64,000 bases of DNA from Bradyrhizobium sp. AZCC 1693 (GCF_036924745.1 NZ_JAZHSD010000001.1:6943001-7007000), one strand, 5' to 3'; positions 7,362 through 15,320 are shown, counted from the stretch's first letter. Notes: a model not told the origin generated them from the letters alone. Translations and numbers: made by a program.

Positions 7362-8126
7362 ATGGGTCGTTCGGCGAGCGCCGGTAATCGTCTTCTCACC
7401 GCGTTGCCGCCGGCAGACCTCGCGTTGCTCGCCCCTCATCTCCAGAAGGTGTCGCTCGAACAGGACGCTGTGGTGATACGAGCGGGAGATCGACGCCACC
7501 ATGTTTACTTTCCCCATAGCGGGGCCATCTCCTTCATGCTCGGCCTTCCGAGCGGAGAAATGATCGCAACTGCGGTAATCGGGCGCGAGGGAGCGATCGG
7601 CGCATTATCGGTGCTGGGACCCTCTTTCTTGTCGTCCGTGACCGCGGTCGTGCGGGTGGCCGGCATCGCATCGCAAATCTCCGTGTCGCGGTTTCATGCA
7701 GCCTACATGGAGAGCGGCGCCATCAGACATGTGGTCGAGGCGCACACGAGGTCGATACTCATGCAGTTCCAGCACGTCTCAGCCTGCAACGGACTGCACT
7801 CGGTCGAGGCCCGCATGGCCCGGTGGCTGCTTCACCTGCACGATCGAACCGAGGACAACAACATCCTATCATTAACGCAGGAGACGCTTTCGCAGTTGCT
7901 CGGGGTGCGACGAACGACTGTGACGCAGGTGATTGCCACACTCCGCGCCTTAGGTGCCGTCAGATCCGTTCGGCGGGGCTTGGTCGAAATCGACAGGGCG
8001 CGGCTCGAGGAAGCTACCTGTGAATGCTACGACATCATATGCTGTGCAACCGATCGGATCGTCCCGCATGAAGCCATGGGGTCGCACCCGCATTTTGCGT
8101 CGGCCGAAAAACTCCACGGTGTGTGA
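7362..8126 (+). CDS. Crp/Fnr-family transcriptional regulator
   Basis: A 254-residue regulator with an N-terminal cyclic-nucleotide-binding-type beta-barrel (residues ~10-130) and a C-terminal winged helix containing LTQETLSQLLGVRRTTVTQV. GGGAGGAAG precedes the GTG/ATG pair at 7359/7362. No N-terminal cysteine cluster is present, so it is not an oxygen-sensing Fnr. The recognition helix RRTTVTQV lacks the Glu of Crp (RETVGR), so it is uncertain whether it binds the TGTGA-N6-TCACA sites nearby, one of which lies 105 bp downstream. This is a common, uncharacterised Bradyrhizobium subgroup. Confidence 0.8.
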   Translation: MGRSASAGNRLLTALPPADLALLAPHLQKVSLEQDAVVIRAGDRRHHVYFPHSGAISFMLGLPSGEMIATAVIGREGAIGALSVLGPSFLSSVTAVVRVAGIASQISVSRFHAAYMESGAIRHVVEAHTRSILMQFQHVSACNGLHSVEARMARWLLHLHDRTEDNNILSLTQETLSQLLGVRRTTVTQVIATLRALGAVRSVRRGLVEIDRARLEEATCECYDIICCATDRIVPHEAMGSHPHFASAEKLHGV

Positions 8127-8231
8127 TCATTTTCAACCTTACATAACCGCCTACAGACGGCCGCACGACGCTCAAGAAATCGCAATGTTTTCGAGAAAGC
8201 GGCGACGACCTTCGTAGGCCCGAACCGCTTG

Positions 8232-8247
8232 TGTGACGATCATCACG
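8232..8247. promoter_or_regulatory. CRP-like palindromic operator (copy 4)
   Basis: TGTGACGATCATCACG, one mismatch from TGTGA-N6-TCACA. It ends 71 bp before the ATG of the membrane protein at 8319, close to the spacing at the GG-peptide genes. Confidence 0.5.
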
Positions 8248-8318
8248 GCGGCACCGTCGAGGTTGGGTGTAGATCACGAACAAGGGCGGTCCGCCCGGCC
8301 GGAAATAGGGGACGATCG

Positions 8319-8759
8319 ATGGACATGACAGGACACTACGATGACTATTTCGGCAAGTACTACGAGCGTTGTTTACGTCGCGCGCGCGTAGCTGGGTATG
8401 TGCTACTCGCTGGCCTTTTTGTGGAGGTTGCGAACGGGATCATTTGGTTTCATGGCATAGAAAGCGTGGCTTCGGTGATAGCCGTTGGGTTGATGCTGGG
8501 AGGTGCCTCGGGGGAGATCTTCTTTGAATACAGAGCCAAGCTGGCCGACAAGGGCACGCCCACCAGCGCGCTGAGGCAATTCAGCACGGTTCAGCAGTCG
8601 GAGCTGAGCTTCAGCAAGTCGAGCAGGGGCTTCAGCAGGCGAGGCGTTGCACGTCAGCTCCGGTCCCGGCGTACTCCTGCGCTATCGAAATACGTCGCCT
8701 TCGCCGAACAACTCATTCCAGGTTCATCCATTCCGTCGCAGCCATTTAATCCGGCATAG
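8319..8759 (+). CDS. small membrane protein, probably frameshifted in its C-terminal half
   Basis: A 146-residue product. Residues ~25-70 contain two hydrophobic helices (VAGYVLLAGLFVEVANGIIW and SVIAVGLMLGGASGEIFF) and then a short cytoplasmic segment. From about 8570 the frame becomes Ser/Arg-rich and low in sense. A neighbouring frame over 8573-8660 reads GAELQQVEQGLQQARR, a coiled coil that would fit naturally behind the membrane part. A 1-nt indel near 8570-8590 therefore probably altered the C-terminus. The gene lies behind a CRP-like operator. The function is unknown. Confidence 0.5.
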   Translation: MDMTGHYDDYFGKYYERCLRRARVAGYVLLAGLFVEVANGIIWFHGIESVASVIAVGLMLGGASGEIFFEYRAKLADKGTPTSALRQFSTVQQSELSFSKSSRGFSRRGVARQLRSRRTPALSKYVAFAEQLIPGSSIPSQPFNPA

Positions 8760-8819
8760 GCTCAAAACGCGTCATGACTCTAACAGGCGCAACAGGTTAG
8801 CACGAGATTCGCTGGAACT

Positions 8820-8943
8820 TTACGTTGCGCCTTCGCGGAGACGTTAAGCTGGAGCGCGGCTGCGGCCTTCGTCAGGCCGCCCTCGATCACGCTCCGCACC
8901 ATGGCCTCTCGACCTTGTCAGAGGCGCATTCATATGTTGTCCG
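8820..8943 (-). pseudogene. IS481-type transposase, N-terminal fragment
   Basis: The reverse strand reads GREAMVRSVIEGGLTKAAAA then LQLNVSAK, matching the N-terminal helix-turn-helix of IS481-family transposases (…GREAMVRRVIEGGLTKAAAARQFN…). The initial MNAPLT is one nucleotide out of frame with the rest. No DDE domain follows. It is a relic. Confidence 0.6.
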
Positions 8944-9050
8944 TTCGGCCCTCCCAGGATTAGCTAAGCTTCGACAACTTCAACTTCCTCGCTCAGGATC
9001 GGATGGACAACCTCCCGAAAGCTCACATCTAGTTTGCGCAGGTGCCGCTT

Positions 9051-9710
9051 TCACGAAGCAGGAGGCTTATTTTCCTTGTCGGCTCCGCACCTCACGATCT
9101 TGAGCGCACCATCTGCCAAGGACCGCGGTAGCGACTTCGCTTCGTCCCATGGCACGCGCAGCCACACTTCGTGCTCTTCTTGGGTCGTGAGCAGTACCGG
9201 CACCGCCTTGGGATGGATCGGCGCGACGACCGCATTCGCCGGAGTGGTCAGGAAGCCGTAGATGAGGTGGGGACCAGGAACCGGCTTGGACTTGGTCCCC
9301 GTTCGCCGTTGAACTCGGTCCAGATGCCGGCGAACGCGCACAGCGGCCAGTCGTCGTTCAGCGCGAACCAGACGACGTGCTTCTTCTTGGTTTCCGGGTT
9401 CGGCTCTGGCGCATATTCAGCGAAGCTGTTGAATGGTACAAGGCAACGGTTCTCGGGGCTTGAGCCAGCCGCGCCAATGCGGCGACGGGGTGTTCCTGAT
9501 GTTGGTGACCGGCGGCCCGCCCGTCCTTGGCGGCGGTGATCCCCCAGCGCATCATCGTCAGTTCGCGCTAGGCGCAGGCGTTGCGGACGACGGGGCAGGG
9601 TAGGGGGCGACGCCCGGCATCGGCGGCCGATTGCCGACGTAGCGGTTGATCACTCTGAACAGAGCGCGAATCGCCTCCTGGTTCGTGGTGATCGAACAAA
9701 GATTGCAAAT
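9051..9710 (-). pseudogene. SRAP/YedK-type DNA-crosslink protein, multiply disrupted
   Basis: Three successive frames on the reverse strand rebuild one SRAP (SOS-response-associated peptidase) protein. First, ICNLCSITTNQEAIRALFRV at ~9650-9710. Second, MMRWGITAAKDG near 9555 followed, in a shifted frame, by the NRCLVPFNSFAEYAPEPNPE region. Third, GPHLIYGFLTTPANAVVAPI through VWLRVPWDEAK to 9051. The start codon is ATT instead of ATG, in front of the catalytic Cys2, and at least two frameshifts separate the blocks. The gene is inactive. Confidence 0.75.
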
Positions 9711-9846
9711 TGACAGAGCCGTGGTGTGTTGGCGGGACTCGAACCCTAATCCTTCGATTGCAGGTACCCGCAAAGCCAGCTGTAACCGCCTGCCATGAGC
9801 ACGAAGAAGCGGGAGGTCCGCCGTTCAGTTAGCTGAACACTCTCAG

Positions 9847-9871
9847 GCCCGCCGGTTCACGGCGGCGGGCC
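9847..9871. terminator. GC-rich hairpin upstream of peptide 9 operator
   Basis: GGCCCGCCG / CGGCGGGCC around GTTCACGG, ending directly before the CRP-like site. It may insulate the peptide 9 unit from upstream transcription. There is no T-run. Confidence 0.35.
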
Positions 9872-9874
9872 CAT

Positions 9875-9890
9875 GTGACAGCCATCACAG
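9875..9890. promoter_or_regulatory. CRP-like palindromic operator (copy 5)
   Basis: TGTGACAGCCATCACA, a perfect TGTGA-N6-TCACA differing from copy 1 by a single central base. It ends about 77 bp before the GTG start of peptide 9. Confidence 0.6.
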
Positions 9891-9967
9891 CAGTCAGAAA
9901 CTGTGTTGCGAGATTATGCGATCGCGGATTGAGGGACTGGTCCCTACCGACACAGCAGGAGAAGGCC

Positions 9968-10165
9968 GTGACCAACACTATTCAGAATGAGACGTGTGAG
10001 TTGAAGGATGTGCACGAGCTGAACGACGAGCAGCTGCAGATCGTTTCGGCAGGTTCGTTTTGGCGGGACCTCGCAGCAGGCGTAATTGGCGGCGCCGTTG
10101 GGGGCATCCTCGTGAAAGGAGGTGGTGGAACTTCATCAGCTGGAGGGTACTGGTGGGGCTCGTGA
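9968..10165 (+). CDS. double-glycine leader peptide 9, Gly-rich core
   Basis: A 65-residue peptide starting at GTG, preceded by AGGAGAAGG at 9957. The leader ends in LNDEQLQIVSAG, so the processing site is Ala-Gly, a permitted variant of Gly-Gly. The core FWRDLAAGVIGGAVGGILV then GGGGTSSAGGYWWGS is strongly Gly-rich with GxxxG motifs and aromatic ends. This is the composition of pore-forming class II bacteriocins or microcins. It is a complete cassette: operator, ~77-bp leader, gene, GAGGCCGCC terminator. No immunity or export gene lies beside it. Confidence 0.65.
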   Translation: MTNTIQNETCELKDVHELNDEQLQIVSAGSFWRDLAAGVIGGAVGGILVKGGGGTSSAGGYWWGS

Positions 10166-10179
10166 AGTTGTGAAACATG

Positions 10180-10208
10180 GAGGCCGCCTCAGTTGGGCGG
10201 CCTCATTC
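10180..10208 (+). terminator. terminator of peptide 9
   Basis: GAGGCCGCC / GGCGGCCTC with a 7-nt loop followed by ATTCATT, the same 9-bp stem as the terminator at 584-610. Confidence 0.7.
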
Positions 10209-10744
10209 ATTGTGTCTCCGTCAGCACTTCGTATTCAAGGATTACCCCGACCAGGGGAAGACGGACCCGACCAATTTACTGCATCGAGCGAATCTTTCGC
10301 TTTTGGTCAAAACGCGATCTCGCTGGGACGGCGACTCTTGACGGGCGCAAAGCGGTCGCTCTGCAGCGTAATGTTTCGACCCCATAGCGAAGCTCGAGGT
10401 CCCTGCGCCAGACAGAGCGCCGCAGTTCAGCCTCATCGATGCGGCCCTGCGGTACGATGGTGGCGCCGACATGCGCCACCTTTCGTGTTTCCGCGAATTT
10501 GGCCGCTTTCGCCCGATACTAAGGTTCGTGGTCCTTCAACGTACGTCTCTAAGGGCGTAGGGCTGAGCCCGCTGCGAGGCTCATCAATCATGCGAAGGAT
10601 TGGATGAGACATCGTAGGTTTGGTTGGTGTGGGGAAAAGCGGTAGCGCTCCAGTGACTCGAACCCCTGACGGCTCGGATGGATCGATCAACCAACGCTAA
10701 CGTGGGCTCTAGTTGGATTTTTCGCTATAAGCCATTGATCTCTA
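10209..10744. other. no supported gene
   Basis: Only short frames without family resemblance, plus a T-arm-like GGTTCGAGTC on the reverse strand near 10660 that does not fold into a tRNA. Confidence 0.4.
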
Positions 10745-10803
10745 ATGCTCGGATTTTGGCTCAGTTGGGAAAATTCTCTTGAGAAATCAAGGCCAACAAC
10801 ATG

Positions 10804-10849
10804 TCTCTTAATCAGCGGGTCCCAGGTTCGAGCCCTGGTGCGCCCACCA
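10804..10849 (+). pseudogene. 3' half of tRNA-Lys(CTT), candidate attachment site or decayed tRNA
   Basis: The sequence TCTTAATCAGC, then a perfect T-arm (CCAGG-TTCGAGC-CCTGG), then TGCGCCCACCA is the 3' half of a tRNA with anticodon CUU. The 5' half is not adjacent; a D-arm-like GGCTCAGTTGG lies about 40 bp upstream at 10758-10769 in scrambled context. Integrated elements that use tRNA genes leave such 3' ends. The decayed accessory region ends here and housekeeping-like genes begin. Confidence 0.5.
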
Positions 10850-11008
10850 AGCCTCGTTAGAAATCAGCAACTTAGCACTGCGCGGAATGCTGTCCCGCCT
10901 CGTCTCGGGTCACGCGCGGGTGGGCCGCTGCAAGCATCGGCTGCGCGCTTGGATTGCCAAGGCGATGCCTGGACGCTAATTCCACCCGTACGCATGGAGA
11001 GGTCCGCC

Positions 11009-11776
11009 GTGGCATTTGAACTGTTCAACCTGGCCGGCAAACGCGCGCTCGTCACAGGATCTTCCCAGGGAATCGGGTTCGCGATTGCGCGAGGCCTCGC
11101 CGAGCATGGCGCCTCTGTCGTCCTCAATGGACGCGAGCCCAACAAGCTTGAGGCTGCCGCCGCGAGCCTGACCGCCGCCGGGCACAATGTTGCGGTGGCG
11201 GCATTCGACGTGACGGTCGCCGAGGACGTTCGCGAAGGCGTTGCCACGGTCGAACGGACGGCCGGGGCGATCGATATTCTCGTCAACAACGCCGGGATGC
11301 AGTTCCGCAGCCCCCTGGAGGATTTTCCCGCCGAGAAGTGGGAGCAATTGCTGAGGACCAATGTTTCGAGCGCCTTCTACGTCGGCCAGGCCGTCGCGCG
11401 CCACATGATCCCGCGCGGCAAGGGCAAGATCATCAACATCGCCTCCGTTCAGAGCGAACTGGCTCGTCCCGGCATTGCGCCCTACACCGCGACCAAGGGA
11501 GCGATCAGGAATTTGACCCGCGGCATGTGCGCCGATTGGGCGAAGCACGGCCTGCAGATCAACGCGATCGCACCGGGCTACTTCAAGACTCCCCTGAACC
11601 AGGCGCTGGTGGACGATCCCGCCTTTTCGGCCTGGCTCGAAAAGCGGACACCGGCGTCCCGATGGGGCAACGTCGACGAACTGATTGGCGCCGCCGTCTT
11701 CCTGTCGGGCGGCGCCTCATCCTTCGTCAACGGGCATACGCTTTACGTCGACGGCGGCATCACGACCTGCCTGTAA
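11009..11776 (+). CDS. SDR-family oxidoreductase, gluconate 5-dehydrogenase-like
   Basis: A 255-residue short-chain dehydrogenase. It has the Rossmann motif TGSSQGIG near residue 17, an NNAG motif, a Ser in INIASVQS and the catalytic pair in PYTATKGA (Tyr and Lys). The C-terminal YVDGGITTCL is typical of classical SDRs. The best match from memory is gluconate 5-dehydrogenase (interconverts 5-ketogluconate and gluconate with NADPH), but the substrate is not proven. The GTG at 11009 is preferred because GGAGAGG precedes it by 6 bp; an upstream ATG at 10994 lacks a ribosome site. Confidence 0.75.
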   Translation: MAFELFNLAGKRALVTGSSQGIGFAIARGLAEHGASVVLNGREPNKLEAAAASLTAAGHNVAVAAFDVTVAEDVREGVATVERTAGAIDILVNNAGMQFRSPLEDFPAEKWEQLLRTNVSSAFYVGQAVARHMIPRGKGKIINIASVQSELARPGIAPYTATKGAIRNLTRGMCADWAKHGLQINAIAPGYFKTPLNQALVDDPAFSAWLEKRTPASRWGNVDELIGAAVFLSGGASSFVNGHTLYVDGGITTCL

Positions 11777-12058
11777 TCGCTGCTTTCCAAAAGCCTCAGA
11801 TTGTCGCCAGCAGCGTCCGAACCGCCGGCAGCCGAGCGGCGAAGTGAAGCGTTTCGACCACGGCGAGACCTGCGCTGACTGCCTGGAATTCTGTAGTCGC
11901 CGAACTGCAGCCTGGCCGGCAAAGAAAAAAGCCATTCCGCAACCGGTCCGCACGGAAATGCGCTTCCATTCCATGGTTTGAAAAAGCAAATCGCTTCCAT
12001 TGCCCCATCGGCCGGAAACGGCGACATTTGCCTTGCAGATAAGCAGATTGGCCGCCCA

Positions 12059-12274
12059 ATGGAACGCCTGAGATACGAGCCGTTTGGCGAGCGCCTGGCG
12101 CCCGAAGGGGAAGCCGGGCCGCGTTCGCGCGCGTCCAAATATCTGTTGTGGGCCGGAACCGGCCTGTTCTGGTCACTCGTTGGGGCTATCGTTCTCGCCC
12201 GCGCCGTCTTCTTCGAGCCGGGCATCTTCGATTTCAGCCGCGTTGCAACGCTCGTCAAGGCCGCGATCTTCTAA
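12059..12274 (+). CDS. small single-pass membrane protein
   Basis: A 71-residue protein with a polar N-terminus (MERLRYEPFGERLAPEGEAG) and one hydrophobic helix (YLLWAGTGLFWSLVGAIVLA). The start is uncertain because no strong ribosome site is visible. Its stop overlaps the end of the convergent lysR gene. The function is unknown. Confidence 0.4.
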   Translation: MERLRYEPFGERLAPEGEAGPRSRASKYLLWAGTGLFWSLVGAIVLARAVFFEPGIFDFSRVATLVKAAIF

Positions 12275-13179
12275 GCCACTTCCGCAACGCGCTTGTCCTG
12301 CCAGATCATCCGCTCGAACGCGGTCGCCGCAGGAATTTCTATTCGCCCGGGCACCTTCAATTGCCACAGCGTGCGCTCGATCTGCAGGTCACGCATCGGC
12401 ACGACCTTGAGCCGGCCAAGCGTAACCTGATCGGAAATCGTGGCGCTGGAGACGATGGCGACGCCGAGGCCCGCGGCTACCGCCTGCTTGATCGCCTCGG
12501 TGCTGCCGATCTCCAGTGTGCGCCTCGGTTCGATGCCCCCGGCAGCGAGCGCCTGCGCCACCACCTCGCGCGATCCGGAGCCGGGCTCGCGCACGATCAG
12601 GACTTCATCGCAAAGCGCCGCGCCGTCGATCCCGCGCTCGGCCGCCGCGAAGCGGTGCCGCGCATCGACGATCAGGCTCATCACGTCGGTGCGCCAGGCG
12701 TGGCTTTCGAGTTCGTCATCTTCGACCGGACCTTCGACCAGCGCGATTTCGATATCATGCGCCAGCATGAGATCGGCGATGTCCCTGGTATTCGCGATAA
12801 TGAGATGCAGGTCGATCCCGGGATATTTTCGGTGAAACGTTCCGAGATAGTCCGATATCATGTAGGTGGCGATCGTGGTGGATGCGCCGATGCGCAGCGA
12901 TCCGCTGTCGAGATTGCGTAGCGACAATAATTCGTCCTCCGCTGCGCGCTCGGCCGCAAACAGCGCCTCCGCATGCCGCACCAGCGCCTTTCCTTCCCGC
13001 GTCGGCCGCACGCCCTTCGGCGTCCGGTCGAGCAGGCGGCAGCCGACCTGAAGCTCGAAATCCCGCACCCCCTTCGAGATTGCGGGCTGGCTGATATGGA
13101 GGGCGTCGGCCGCGCGCGAGAAACTCCCGGTTCTCACCACCGTCGTGAACAGGCGCAGCAAATGCAGGTTCAAGGACAT
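12271..13179 (-). CDS. LysR-family regulator (YeiE/CbbR-like)
   Basis: A 302-residue LysR protein. Its N-terminal helix-turn-helix (residues 3-62, with GSFSRAADALHISQPAISKG) is followed by a periplasmic-binding-protein-like effector domain. It is transcribed divergently from the YeiH-type membrane protein gene. That arrangement is typical of yeiE-yeiH pairs, where the regulator controls the transporter-like gene. The 85-bp intergenic region contains an AT-rich patch (ATTACCTAACTATCGCG) suitable for LysR binding. The effector is not identifiable. Confidence 0.85.
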   Translation of the reverse strand: MSLNLHLLRLFTTVVRTGSFSRAADALHISQPAISKGVRDFELQVGCRLLDRTPKGVRPTREGKALVRHAEALFAAERAAEDELLSLRNLDSGSLRIGASTTIATYMISDYLGTFHRKYPGIDLHLIIANTRDIADLMLAHDIEIALVEGPVEDDELESHAWRTDVMSLIVDARHRFAAAERGIDGAALCDEVLIVREPGSGSREVVAQALAAGGIEPRRTLEIGSTEAIKQAVAAGLGVAIVSSATISDQVTLGRLKVVPMRDLQIERTLWQLKVPGRIEIPAATAFERMIWQDKRVAEVA

Positions 13180-13264
13180 AACTTCCCTTCATCGGGCCAG
13201 ATCGAAAAGATATTACCTAACTATCGCGATCCGACGCATAAATTTTTCTCCCCGGGAGAAATTA

Positions 13265-14326
13265 GTGCCGCAGGACGAGGAATTTTCCGCCCCAGGAAAT
13301 GGGCCGGCCAACAGTGTCAGCCGCCTTGCAGCGCTCATTCCCGGCGTTCTCCTTTGCATCGTCATAGCCGGCGTCTCGGCAGCGCTCGAAGCCGCGGAAC
13401 GGCGCTTGTTCGCGCACCCCTATGTGGAGGCGCTGGTATTGGCGATCCTGCTCGGCATGGCCGTGCGCAGCTTCTGGAATCCGTCCGAGCACTGGCAGGC
13501 CGGCATCGCCTTCAGCGCCAAGCAGCTGCTCGAGGTGGCCGTGATGCTGCTCGGCGCGTCCATCAGCTTTGCCGCGATCGCAGCGTCGGGCGTTGCGTTG
13601 CTCGGCGCGATTGCCGCGACCGTCGTCGTGACCCTGGGCCTCAGCTTCGCCGTCGGCCGCATGCTCGGCCTGCCGACGCGGCTCTCGATCCTGATCGCCT
13701 GTGGCAACTCCATCTGTGGCAATTCGGCGATTGCAGCGGTCGCGCCGGTCATCGGAGCCGATGGCGACGATATCGCATCCTCGATCTCCTTCACGGCGAT
13801 ACTCGGCGTGATGATGGTATTGGGACTGCCACTGCTCATTCCGCTTTTGCAATTGTCCGCGACGCAATACGGAATTCTTGCCGGCCTCACGGTCTATGCC
13901 GTCCCGCAAGTGCTTGCCGCAACTGTACCTGCCGGGCTCGTGAGCACGCAGATCGGCACGCTGGTGAAGTTGATGCGCGTGCTGATGCTTGGGCCGATCG
14001 TGGTAGGGCTTGCGTTGCTCGCTCCGCGTCTGCGTGGCGGCGTGCAGGGCAAGACAACGGTCGGCTTCTTCCGGCTGGTGCCCTGGTTCATCCTTGGCTT
14101 TCTCGCGCTTTCCGTTCTGCGCTCGCTCGATATCGGACCCGTGACGGTGGTCGGCCCGTTGACTGCGATCACCGGCTTTCTCACGGTCGTGTCGATGGCG
14201 GCACTCGGCTTCGGCGTTGACGTTCGCGTTCTCGCTACCGTCGGCGGCAGGGTGACGGCAGCCGTGACGCTGTCGCTGATGCTCCTGCTTGCGATCAGCA
14301 TCGGCCTGATTCATCTGTTCAACTAA
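13265..14326 (+). CDS. yeiH: YeiH/UPF0324 family membrane protein
   Basis: A 353-residue polytopic inner-membrane protein with about ten hydrophobic helices. The family signature CGNSICGNSAIAAVAPVI is present at about 140-160, and LGFGVDVRVLATVGGR lies near the C-terminus. The start is placed at GTG 13265 behind CCGGGAG; the reading frame is open further upstream, but those codons overlap the lysR gene and look non-coding. Related proteins have been linked to sulfite or sulfur-compound responses. Transport activity is inferred only. Confidence 0.8.
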   Translation: MPQDEEFSAPGNGPANSVSRLAALIPGVLLCIVIAGVSAALEAAERRLFAHPYVEALVLAILLGMAVRSFWNPSEHWQAGIAFSAKQLLEVAVMLLGASISFAAIAASGVALLGAIAATVVVTLGLSFAVGRMLGLPTRLSILIACGNSICGNSAIAAVAPVIGADGDDIASSISFTAILGVMMVLGLPLLIPLLQLSATQYGILAGLTVYAVPQVLAATVPAGLVSTQIGTLVKLMRVLMLGPIVVGLALLAPRLRGGVQGKTTVGFFRLVPWFILGFLALSVLRSLDIGPVTVVGPLTAITGFLTVVSMAALGFGVDVRVLATVGGRVTAAVTLSLMLLLAISIGLIHLFN

Positions 14327-14353
14327 TGCGCCGCGCGGGATCGTTCGAACCGA

Positions 14354-15196
14354 TCAGTCCAGCCTGAAGCCGATGCGCCTCACATAGGCGCCGAAGTCCG
14401 CGCGCTCGGGGTGGGCGTATTGCCGCGCCTTATCCTCCGACCAGCCATAGGTTTCGGCTGCGCCGAATTCCCTGACATAGCGTTGAGCCGCATAAGGCTG
14501 GGCTGCCTCGCGGCGCCGATCATATGCCTCGATGGCATCATCGAGCCCGTCTTCCAGAAATGTGTTGTGATGCACGGTCACCGACAGTGGAAGCCGCATG
14601 CTGAGCTGCGGCGGCTCTGCGGGGTATCCTGCGGCGAGGCCGGCTACCGGGAAAACATGGTCGGGAAGTTTCAGGAGCCGCGACAGCGCGTCCGAGTGAA
14701 TGCGGACCGCGCTGACCGGACAGACGCCTAAGCCTTCCGCCTCCGCCGCGATCACGAACGCGGACAAGGCTATCGCCGCATCGACCGCGGCATTGAAGAA
14801 GGCATCGAGATGATCGTTGGCGAAAGGCCTGTCGCGCAATCGGTGGATTCGACGCTGCCTTCGATTGTTGCCGCAGAAGATGAGAAGGTTAGGGACGTTT
14901 GCAAGCCATTTCTGGCCCAGCGGTCCATCTGCCAGCAGCGCTCCGATCTCGGATTTCAGGGACGGCGCGTCGATGATGATGATGTCGCGCTGCTGGAGAT
15001 CGCTTTTGGTCGGAGCGCATAGCGCTAGCGCACATAGCCGCCGCAACGTCAGGTACGGAATGGGATCGGACCGGAATTTTCGTACCGAGCCGCGAGCCGC
15101 CAACTGACCGAGGAGGGATGCGGCGTCGCCGTCGAATTCCACATCCGCAGCGTCGGAACCGAAGCGATCGACAAGCGGGGTTCTCGAATTGGACAT
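14354..15196 (-). CDS. NADPH-dependent nitroreductase (NfsA/Frp-like)
   Basis: A 280-residue flavin-binding nitroreductase-family protein. The FMN-contact region reads AARGSVRKFRSDPIPYLTLRR. The central hydrophobic core is AAVDAAIALSAFVIAAEAEG, followed by LGVCPVSAVR (Gly-rich phosphate loop) and AGLAAGYPAEPPQLSMRLPL. The ATG at 15196 follows GGAG. A second ATG at 15223 has no ribosome site. It is convergent with yeiH and divergent from the acyl-CoA dehydrogenase, so it is transcribed alone. Confidence 0.8.
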   Translation of the reverse strand: MSNSRTPLVDRFGSDAADVEFDGDAASLLGQLAARGSVRKFRSDPIPYLTLRRLCALALCAPTKSDLQQRDIIIIDAPSLKSEIGALLADGPLGQKWLANVPNLLIFCGNNRRQRRIHRLRDRPFANDHLDAFFNAAVDAAIALSAFVIAAEAEGLGVCPVSAVRIHSDALSRLLKLPDHVFPVAGLAAGYPAEPPQLSMRLPLSVTVHHNTFLEDGLDDAIEAYDRRREAAQPYAAQRYVREFGAAETYGWSEDKARQYAHPERADFGAYVRRIGFRLD

Positions 15197-15320
15197 CTCG
15201 AAGGTCTCCAGGGCGCTGCCCATGATTTGAAGTCGGGAGCATAAATTAATCGGTTGCGTTTTGTAGCGCTTCGGAGCCGAATGATCGAAAAGACCGCGCC
15301 GCTTCCGGAGGATGATTGCA

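Noticed and set aside
9722..9775. tRNA-like T-arm (GGGTTCGAGTCCC) on the reverse strand
   Set aside because: The flanking bases do not form a T-stem or acceptor stem; it lies just upstream of the SRAP pseudogene and is too weak to call.
10640..10690. second tRNA-like T-arm on the reverse strand
   Set aside because: GGTTCGAGTC is present, but stem pairing fails and no anticodon arm is found.
12973..14220. 415-residue frame over lysR-yeiH
   Set aside because: Arg/Ala/Ser-rich shadow of yeiH in another frame.
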